Shown in pieces: positions 7,992 to 12,664 of a stretch of 14,889 nucleotides of DNA (the first letter of the stretch is position 1; each line of letters begins with the position of its first letter). The notes under the pieces are model-generated. The model searched no databases, was not told where the DNA came from, and saw nothing but the letters and a program-made list of their open reading frames with translations. The stretch is from Chloroflexota bacterium (GTDB lineage Bacteria; Chloroflexota; Limnocylindria; Limnocylindrales; Limnocylindraceae): assembly GCA_009692905.1 (NCBI GenBank), contig SHYI01000015.1:1-14889 (forward strand), read 5' to 3'. Made by a program: the position numbers and the translations under genes.

Positions 7992-8627
7992 ATGATTGGC
8001 GCACTGCTCGCGGGTATGTTCGCAGGCTACGCAATCGCTGTCCCCGTCGGCGTGATCGCCGTGCTCATCATTGAGACGGGGATGATGGGCGGCCTCCGTC
8101 GCGGGCTTGCCGCCGGCGCAGGCGCTGCGACCGTCGACCTCCTCTTCTGCTCGTTGGCGCTCGTTGTTGGCGGCCTCCTCAACCAACTTCTTGCCGCTGC
8201 CCTGATGCCACTCCAGCTCCTCTCGGGCGGGATTCTGATCTCGATCGGGGTCCGCGGGCTCCTCTCGCTGCGCACCTCAAGCACCAGCGCCGATGCGGCC
8301 ACCGACCCGCGTGTGCGTGGCAGCGCCCAACAGCTCTACCTCCGCTTCATCGCCCTCACCGCGATGAACCCTGCGACGGTCCTCTACTTCTTGGCGCTCG
8401 CCATCGGACTTCCCGGTCTCGGGAGCGACCCGATCAACGCCGTCGCCTTCACCGTTGGCGCGGCGGGGGCGAGCCTCTCGTGGCAACTCTTGCTGGGGGC
8501 GATCGGTGCCGCTGCAGGTCGCATCCTTCCGGAGCGCGCGGTCACCGCAACGCGCATCGTCGGCCAGGTGCTGATCATTGGATTCGGTACGAGCATCGCC
8601 GTAACGGCGCTGCGCAGTGTCGCTTAG
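7992..8627 (+). CDS. LysE/RhtB-type inner-membrane exporter
   Basis: A 211-residue, highly hydrophobic protein with about six membrane segments, typical of the LysE/RhtB/RarD-related exporters of amino acids and small metabolites. The N-terminal segment has AIAVPVGVIAVLIIETG, where family members usually have a PGP-like motif in helix 1. A second conserved site, TAMNPATVLYF (residues 123-133), carries the NP signature of helix 4. The substrate is unknown. ATG 7992 is the only start giving the family N-terminus. The frame extending back to 7854 would run antisense into the SDR gene and is rejected. The gene is transcribed away from the SDR gene, and its TAG overlaps the TAA of the convergent gene. 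Confidence 0.85.
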   Translation: MIGALLAGMFAGYAIAVPVGVIAVLIIETGMMGGLRRGLAAGAGAATVDLLFCSLALVVGGLLNQLLAAALMPLQLLSGGILISIGVRGLLSLRTSSTSADAATDPRVRGSAQQLYLRFIALTAMNPATVLYFLALAIGLPGLGSDPINAVAFTVGAAGASLSWQLLLGAIGAAAGRILPERAVTATRIVGQVLIIGFGTSIAVTALRSVA

Positions 8628-9634
8628 CCGATCACCACGTTGCGCTCCGCAGCAAGGTCGCTGCGCATCGGTCGATCAATGAGCACCCGAATGCGATAAC
8701 GCACCGTCAACTGCGCTCCCTTAACTCCGTCAAACACAGGTGGGGCGTCACTCGGAATCTCAAAGGTGACGAGACTCCCCTTCGCTAGGTCACTCGTCTG
8801 CAACTCTGCTGCGGCGATGCGCACGTCCGGCGCCATCTTCACGTCAACATACAGTTCGACACGTGCGCCGCGGCCACCAGAGGCGCTCGGCCAACGAACG
8901 TTGACCTGCAAGGCACTACCTGGTGCGATCGGTGGTGCCGGTTCAACATCCATGGAGACCTCGCCCTCGGACCAGGCGGCCATCATTGCCGACGGCCCAA
9001 GCGACATCACGCCGGAGCGCAGCAGGTCTGGGTTCTGCGCAATGTTGATCACGGCGGCCACGCGCTCGTCACCGCCTACAGCGATATCCCACTCCACCTG
9101 CAGCGTCCACACCACCATGTAGGCACCGAGATGCACAGAGGGTGGCCCGAGTTTTGGAGCGGGAGCAAGGATCTTGAGGTCGATCTCGTCGCCTGGGGCC
9201 AGCGTTGCTGGCACGGCGATCTCCATCAGCGGCACGTTGGCGAACTCGCTAGCAAGCACTTCAACCCAAGTTGTGGTGATTTCCTGATCGCCGTTCTTCT
9301 GTGTCTGCATTTGCGTAACCTCGCGCACCAGGTGTCCCTTTACAGCAACGCGCGTCCCTCGCGCCTTGATCTCTTTGGTCGCGCGAACACGAAGACGGGC
9401 ATGAATCTCACCACCGACTAGGCTCCCAGGTGTCACCTCTATCGAACCCGAGAGCGCGTCGGTGCACGGCGTCAGGAGCTCAGCCCCGGTCAGGAATGCG
9501 AGTGGGTGTGCGCCGTCGCGTGCCGCCAGTGCCTCGCCGTTCAGGCGATCAAGTGGGGCGGGGAGCGACCCCGTCTTCCCTGGGTGGCGCTCCCGGCCCG
9601 CTGCGCGCCAGAGGTCGAGGAAGCTGTTAGCCAC
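8624..9634 (-). CDS. Unrecognised protein, possible arrestin-like / SpoOM-like beta-sandwich
   Basis: A protein of about 336 residues with no signal peptide and alternating-strand character through most of its length. From about residue 65 a pattern of an SGSIEVTPGSLVGGEIHAR-like strand, RATKEIKARGTRVAVKGH, and a closing LTVRYRIRVLIDRP followed by DLAAERN resembles two-domain arrestin folds such as Bacillus SpoOM. This is pattern recognition, not a proven homology. The start is uncertain. GTG 9634 overlaps the HAD phosphatase stop by 8 nt in the usual coupled manner. ATG 9688 and the frame to 9760 would overlap more deeply. It is probably cotranscribed with the phosphatase. Confidence 0.55.
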   Translation of the reverse strand: MANSFLDLWRAAGRERHPGKTGSLPAPLDRLNGEALAARDGAHPLAFLTGAELLTPCTDALSGSIEVTPGSLVGGEIHARLRVRATKEIKARGTRVAVKGHLVREVTQMQTQKNGDQEITTTWVEVLASEFANVPLMEIAVPATLAPGDEIDLKILAPAPKLGPPSVHLGAYMVVWTLQVEWDIAVGGDERVAAVINIAQNPDLLRSGVMSLGPSAMMAAWSEGEVSMDVEPAPPIAPGSALQVNVRWPSASGGRGARVELYVDVKMAPDVRIAAAELQTSDLAKGSLVTFEIPSDAPPVFDGVKGAQLTVRYRIRVLIDRPMRSDLAAERNVVIG

Positions 9635-10466
9635 GTGCAACACCGCTCGCAGTAACTGCAGTAAGGATGCCTGCCACCTCTGCCGCATCGCGCGCGACCC
9701 AGGTTGGACGCTGCGCCGCCGGTAGGTCGTCGATCTGTACGGCGCCAACGCCCGCGCCAACGCCCGTCATCAAGAGAATCGATCGACACCCCGCCGCGTT
9801 CGCCGCAGCGATATCGGTCGCAGGAGAGTCACCGATCATGATCGCGTCGCGAATGTCGCTCCCGTCAAGCGCCGCCGCCTGTAGTAGTAGATCGGGCGCT
9901 GGCTTACCGATCGCGATCGCGCGCACACCGGTTGAAGCCTCCAGCGCTGCCACCGCTGCGCCCGTGCCCGGCACGAGTCGACCTGGGTCGGGGTAGCTGG
10001 CGTCGCGATTCGGCACGATCAGTGGGGCACCGGCGCGTACGGCGTCGGTCGCGACGGCGAGGTCGTGCCAATCAGACTCGCGATCAAGGCCCACCGTTAC
10101 CGCGTCCACTCCCCAAACGGCGAGTGACTCTGGTCCGTCGAATTCGGCGGTGCGGCAGGCGTCAAGCCCAGCGTCGCGCAGCTCGGCGGCGAGCCCCTCT
10201 GCCCCGTAGACCAAGATGTGGCGATAGCCCTTATCAACGAAATGCTGCGCCACGGCTGAGGCGGCGGTGATGATGCCGTGCGTTGAGAGGGGCGCACCAC
10301 ACGCCTCGATGCGTGAGCGATACTCAACGCGGCGCAGGAAGCTGTTGTTGGTGACATAGATCACGTGGTCACCATCGGCAACACGCTCGGTGAGGAGCGG
10401 GCCAACGCCAGGGACCGGCTCACTGCCGCGGTAGACAACCCCGTCAAGGTCAACACAAAGGAGCAT
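9627..10466 (-). CDS. HAD superfamily phosphatase, class IIA (NagD/AraL-like)
   Basis: A 279-residue cytoplasmic phosphatase, at the usual length for NagD, AraL and phosphoglycolate-phosphatase-like enzymes. All four HAD motifs are visible: DLDGVVYRG with nucleophile D6 and D8, motif II TNNS at 39-42, K188 in GKPAPDLLL, and GDSPATDI with D213 and D218 at 212-219. The C2-type cap between about residues 60 and 180 gives substrate choice and cannot be read from sequence. ATG 10466 is 6 bp from the divergent NYN gene. There is no Shine-Dalgarno, but TACCAT occurs at -12 to -7. Confidence 0.9.
   Translation of the reverse strand: MLLCVDLDGVVYRGSEPVPGVGPLLTERVADGDHVIYVTNNSFLRRVEYRSRIEACGAPLSTHGIITAASAVAQHFVDKGYRHILVYGAEGLAAELRDAGLDACRTAEFDGPESLAVWGVDAVTVGLDRESDWHDLAVATDAVRAGAPLIVPNRDASYPDPGRLVPGTGAAVAALEASTGVRAIAIGKPAPDLLLQAAALDGSDIRDAIMIGDSPATDIAAANAAGCRSILLMTGVGAGVGAVQIDDLPAAQRPTWVARDAAEVAGILTAVTASGVARG
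10457..10463 (+). promoter_or_regulatory. Shine-Dalgarno of the NYN gene, inside the divergent phosphatase gene
   Basis: AAAGGAG ends 9 nt before ATG 10473. It lies within the first codons of the HAD phosphatase on the other strand. The mRNA of this gene therefore has a leader, so its promoter must lie inside the phosphatase gene. Confidence 0.6.
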
Positions 10467-10472
10467 GAGGCG

Positions 10473-10478
10473 ATGGTA
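10473..10478 (-). promoter_or_regulatory. Putative -10 box TACCAT of the HAD phosphatase, overlapping the divergent start codon
   Basis: On the minus strand TACCAT lies at -12 to -7 from ATG 10466. On the plus strand the same six bases are ATGGTA, the start codon and second codon of the divergent NYN gene. TAxxAT agrees with the -10 consensus at four positions. There is no ribosome-binding site on the phosphatase side. Confidence 0.5.
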
Positions 10479-10976
10479 GATCAGGAGCGCGTCACCCTAC
10501 GCAACGCGAAGCGCCTGCTGGTGGACGGCAACAACCTCGTCGGTGGCCGGGATGAGGGGCGCCTCAATAACCTCGAGGCGACGCTGCGTCGGACCATCAC
10601 CCCAGGGGTCGCGATCGAGGTCTTCCGTGATGGGGGTGCCCGCTCCGCCGACGACAAGATCGTCGAGGCGATCGGCACGCCAGATCCTGGCTCGGCCGAC
10701 CGCATCGTTGTCATTACGGACGACCGCGGGTTGGCCGCACGGTGCACCGCCCTCGGGGCCTCCGTCGTCAGCGCCCGCTACTTCCGCGACGCCATCGGCG
10801 GCCCGCCGCGTGCTCCTCTCGCTGGAACGGGCGCACGCCCCCCAAGCATCGGCGGATCCGGCCCGCGGCGTGTGGCGCCGAGTAAAGATGAGGGTGACCC
10901 CGAACGACGCTGGCGCCCGGGACGTGGCGCGACCCAGAAGCGCGGCCCCTCAACGCGTCCGCCGCGCCCCCGCTAA
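10473..10976 (+). CDS. NYN/PIN-like domain protein with a basic tail (probable RNase)
   Basis: A 167-residue protein. Residues 14-105 show the PIN/NYN nuclease pattern of the YacP-like group: LLVDGNNLVG (D18, N20, N21), acidic D60 and D61 after FRDGGARSA, and VVITDDRGLAARC with D83 and D84, followed by GASVVSARYF. These acidic residues would bind Mg2+ or Mn2+ and cleave RNA. Residues from about 110 to the end are a Pro/Arg/Gly-rich, strongly basic, low-complexity tail that could hold nucleic acid. The domain assignment is good, but the RNA target is unknown. ATG 10473 follows AAAGGAG. The TAA stop also forms the first three bases of the putative -10 box of the next gene. Confidence 0.8.
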   Translation: MVDQERVTLRNAKRLLVDGNNLVGGRDEGRLNNLEATLRRTITPGVAIEVFRDGGARSADDKIVEAIGTPDPGSADRIVVITDDRGLAARCTALGASVVSARYFRDAIGGPPRAPLAGTGARPPSIGGSGPRRVAPSKDEGDPERRWRPGRGATQKRGPSTRPPRPR

Positions 10977-10979
10977 GAT
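10974..10979 (+). promoter_or_regulatory. Putative -10 box TAAGAT of the zinc-ribbon/ccsB pair (leaderless type)
   Basis: TAAGAT lies at -12 to -7 from ATG 10986 and begins with the TAA stop of the NYN gene. No Shine-Dalgarno is present before ATG 10986. TAxxAT agrees with the -10 consensus at four positions. Confidence 0.55.
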
Positions 10980-10985
10980 TCAAGC

Positions 10986-11465
10986 ATGAGTGAGATCGCT
11001 GCTCGCATCGCCGAGTTCTTCGCCTGGCTCAGCACGATCGTCCCCGCCTTTGTCACGCCAGACTGGGCCGCCCTGATCGGTCTCCTCCCACTATTTGTCG
11101 CCCCCCTCGTCCTGCTCTGGCTCCTGTACACGGGCGGCATCTGGACGCTGGTCGGCATCACCAAGCGTGGTGCGCAGCTCAAGGTCGGCGCACCCCTCCC
11201 CACCCCCGCCCCGCTCGGTGCCGATGGGCGACCACTCTTCCCCGCCGGGCGCCCGTACACCACCAGTGAGGCGGCCATCTACCCAAATGGGAGCACCCGC
11301 TCGCTCCGCGGCGAGCCGCTGCTGATCGCCTGCCCGAGCTGCCTCGCGGTTCGAGTGGCGGAGCGCACCACCTGCGACGCCTGCGGCCTCGAGCTACGCG
11401 CCCGAACGCTGATCGCCGTGGAGCGCCCCGCTGGACCGCCTCCTGGCGGCGCGGCTCGCGCCTAA
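10986..11465 (+). CDS. Unrecognised single-pass membrane protein with C-terminal zinc ribbon
   Basis: A 159-residue protein of unknown function. Residues 1-27 are a short amphipathic N-terminus. Residues about 28-56 form one strong membrane segment. A Pro-rich linker follows, then a cysteine cluster C116-x2-C119-x10-C130-x2-C133 (CPSC and CDAC) that fits a zinc ribbon, and a Pro/Gly tail. Lys/Arg just after the membrane segment suggest the ribbon faces the cytoplasm, though this is only a positive-inside argument. Its stop touches the GTG of ccsB, so the two are almost surely cotranscribed. An accessory role in cytochrome c assembly is conceivable but unproven, because two CxxC pairs could also be redox or haem-handling thiols. 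Confidence 0.75.
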   Translation: MSEIAARIAEFFAWLSTIVPAFVTPDWAALIGLLPLFVAPLVLLWLLYTGGIWTLVGITKRGAQLKVGAPLPTPAPLGADGRPLFPAGRPYTTSEAAIYPNGSTRSLRGEPLLIACPSCLAVRVAERTTCDACGLELRARTLIAVERPAGPPPGGAARA

Positions 11466-12383
11466 GTGGCGACCCTCTCCTTCTATCTTGTTGTTGTTGG
11501 GGCGATTGCCCTCGTCGGCGCCTTCGCCCTCTATGTCGTACATCTTGTTCTCGTAGCTCAAGGCGACCGCGCCGTTACGCCACGACTCGCTATCGCTGCA
11601 GCATCAATGCGCGGCAACCTCGCCGAGCAGCTTGATGGTGGCGCGCCGACCTCCGCCGAATCAACGAGCGCGATCAGTGCGATCGCAGGTGCGCTCGCCG
11701 TCATCGCAACCGGATCACTCGGCGTAGCGCTGATCGCACGCGCCATCGTTGTGGGTCGCGGGCCGTGGGGCAATCTCTACGAGTTCACGATCTCGTTCGC
11801 ATTCGGCATTTGCGCTGCAGCGATCATCTTTGATCGTAAGCATCGCCTGCCAGCGCTCAGCACCATCGCCTACGGTGTGGCGCTCGCACTGCTCGCATAC
11901 GCGACTACGTTGCCAAATGCGGTGGTTGATCTGGTTCCAGCGCTACAGCATCCGTTTCTGCTCACCATTCATGTCGGCATGGCAATGCTCAGCTACGGCA
12001 TCTTCGCCTTCGCATTTGCGGCAGGCGTTGCCTATCTGCTGCAAGGCGACACCGATCGCTTCAGCTGGTTGCCGCCAGCAAAGCGTCTCGACCTTGTTGC
12101 ATTCCGCGCTGTCACCGTCGCCTTCCCCCTCTTCGCAGGAATGCTCATCCTTGGATCGATCTGGGCCTCGATCGCCTGGAGTCGCTTCTGGGGGTGGGAT
12201 CCAAAGGAGACCTCAGCCCTCGCCACCTGGCTGATCTACGCCGTCTACCTGCACGCCCGCAGCCAGCGCGGCTGGCAGGGTCGACCCGCCGCCCTCCTCC
12301 TGGTCATCGGCTTTGTGGCGGTACTGCTGACCTACTCGGGGAACCTCTGGTTCACCGGCCTGCACACCTACTCGGGGCTGTAA
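11466..12383 (+). CDS. ccsB: Cytochrome c biogenesis protein CcsB/CcsA (system II haem handling)
   Basis: A 305-residue polytopic membrane protein with about eight membrane segments. It shows the family signatures PWGNLYEF (100-107), a conserved His in LTIHVGMAMLSYG (H169), the WWD-type segment FWGWDPKE (241-248), H263 just after it, and a C-terminal His in TGLHTYSG (H300). It exports or presents haem at the outer face for covalent attachment to CxxCH cytochromes, normally with a ResB-type partner that is not in this window. The start is GTG 11466, immediately after the TAA of the zinc-ribbon gene, which suggests translational coupling because no clear ribosome-binding site is seen. No c-type cytochrome gene lies nearby. 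Nomenclature differs between lineages (CcsA, CcsB, ResC), and ccsB is used here for the WWD protein. Confidence 0.92.
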   Translation: MATLSFYLVVVGAIALVGAFALYVVHLVLVAQGDRAVTPRLAIAAASMRGNLAEQLDGGAPTSAESTSAISAIAGALAVIATGSLGVALIARAIVVGRGPWGNLYEFTISFAFGICAAAIIFDRKHRLPALSTIAYGVALALLAYATTLPNAVVDLVPALQHPFLLTIHVGMAMLSYGIFAFAFAAGVAYLLQGDTDRFSWLPPAKRLDLVAFRAVTVAFPLFAGMLILGSIWASIAWSRFWGWDPKETSALATWLIYAVYLHARSQRGWQGRPAALLLVIGFVAVLLTYSGNLWFTGLHTYSGL

Positions 12384-12425
12384 AAAAGCCCGTTCCCCCG
12401 CCCGATCGACCCGCCTGAGCGTGGG

Positions 12426-12452
12426 CTGCGCCTGCGCCGTGCGGCAGATTTT
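12426..12452 (+). terminator. Weak candidate Rho-independent terminator after ccsB
   Basis: CTGCGC at 12426-12431 can pair with GCGGCAG at 12441-12447 with one bulged G, followed by ATTTTG. The T run is only four long and the stem is imperfect, so this is a tentative call. It is the only hairpin with a T run between ccsB and nrdJ. Confidence 0.3.
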
Positions 12453-12477
12453 GTAACAAAGGTAAAATGCAGCCAAA

Positions 12478-12493
12478 CCACAACATGTGCGGT
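12478..12493 (+). promoter_or_regulatory. Weaker second NrdR-like box
   Basis: Agrees with the NrdR consensus ACACWATATWTAGTGT at roughly ten of sixteen positions in this register and contains CACA-N3-TGTG. Its centre is about 33 bp (three helical turns) upstream of the stronger box. NrdR sites usually come as pairs at about this spacing, which is the main support. Confidence 0.4.
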
Positions 12494-12510
12494 AACACTC
12501 CCCTGTAACA

Positions 12511-12526
12511 CCACCATATGTAGTGG
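12511..12526 (+). promoter_or_regulatory. NrdR box upstream of nrdJ
   Basis: The 16-mer has arms CCAC and GTGG in perfect dyad around a CATATGTA core. By eye it agrees with the NrdR consensus at about twelve of sixteen positions. NrdR is the nucleotide-responsive repressor of ribonucleotide reductase genes in most bacteria. The box ends 8 bp before the -35 element of the predicted nrdJ promoter. Confidence 0.7.
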
Positions 12527-12534
12527 TTGAGGGG

Positions 12535-12563
12535 TTGACGCCACACCAGAGTGGGCGTAGGAT
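12535..12563 (+). promoter_or_regulatory. nrdJ promoter: TTGACG, 17-bp spacer, TAGGAT
   Basis: The -35 TTGACG (12535-12540) matches consensus at five of six bases. TAGGAT (12558-12563) follows after exactly 17 bp. Transcription should start near 12570, giving a leader of about 95 nt. TAGGAT is also the hexamer at the M1 aminopeptidase start. This is the only promoter in the window with a clear -35. Confidence 0.65.
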
Positions 12564-12569
12564 TCGGCT

Positions 12570-12647
12570 CCCGCTGCTACACGGCAGGGGCTCTGTGCGC
12601 CCAATCGTTGGTTGGGAACAGAGGTGGTGGGCCTCACATTTTGAGGC
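12570..12647 (+). promoter_or_regulatory. Structured 5' leader of nrdJ with three consecutive hairpins
   Basis: Hairpin 1: CCC-g-CTGC (12570-12577) pairs with GCAG-GGG (12584-12590), loop TACACG. Hairpin 2: CTCTGT (12591-12596) with ACAGAG (12618-12623), plus inner stem CCCAA (12600-12604) with TTGGG (12612-12616), loop TCGTTGG. Hairpin 3: GCCTCA (12631-12636) with TGAGGC (12642-12647), loop CATTT. Hairpins 1 and 2 abut. The CCTC of hairpin 3 could alternatively pair with the GAGG of the ribosome-binding site at about 12652-12660. A cis-regulatory RNA is therefore plausible, but no known riboswitch class is recognised. Confidence 0.5.
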
Positions 12648-12664
12648 AGAAGAGGGAGAGCAAC

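Larger units (their letters stand above)
12384..12664. other. 281-bp intergenic region between ccsB and nrdJ
   Basis: The only long non-coding stretch in the window. In order it holds a weak terminator candidate, two NrdR-like boxes, a -35/-10 promoter, a leader with three potential hairpins, and a purine-rich ribosome-binding site before ATG 12665. I see no convincing small gene on either strand, and the frames that cross it look like antisense or overhang frames. Confidence 0.75.

Noticed and set aside
12375..12391. GGGCT / AGCCC hairpin over the ccsB stop codon as terminator
   Set aside because: The stem is five pairs and is followed by GTTCCCCC rather than a T run. The adenines are in the loop, so it does not fit an intrinsic terminator on either strand.
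12384..12664. Classical cobalamin riboswitch before nrdJ
   Set aside because: Expected for a B12-dependent enzyme, but I find no B12-box-like sequence and the leader of about 95 nt is short for that class.
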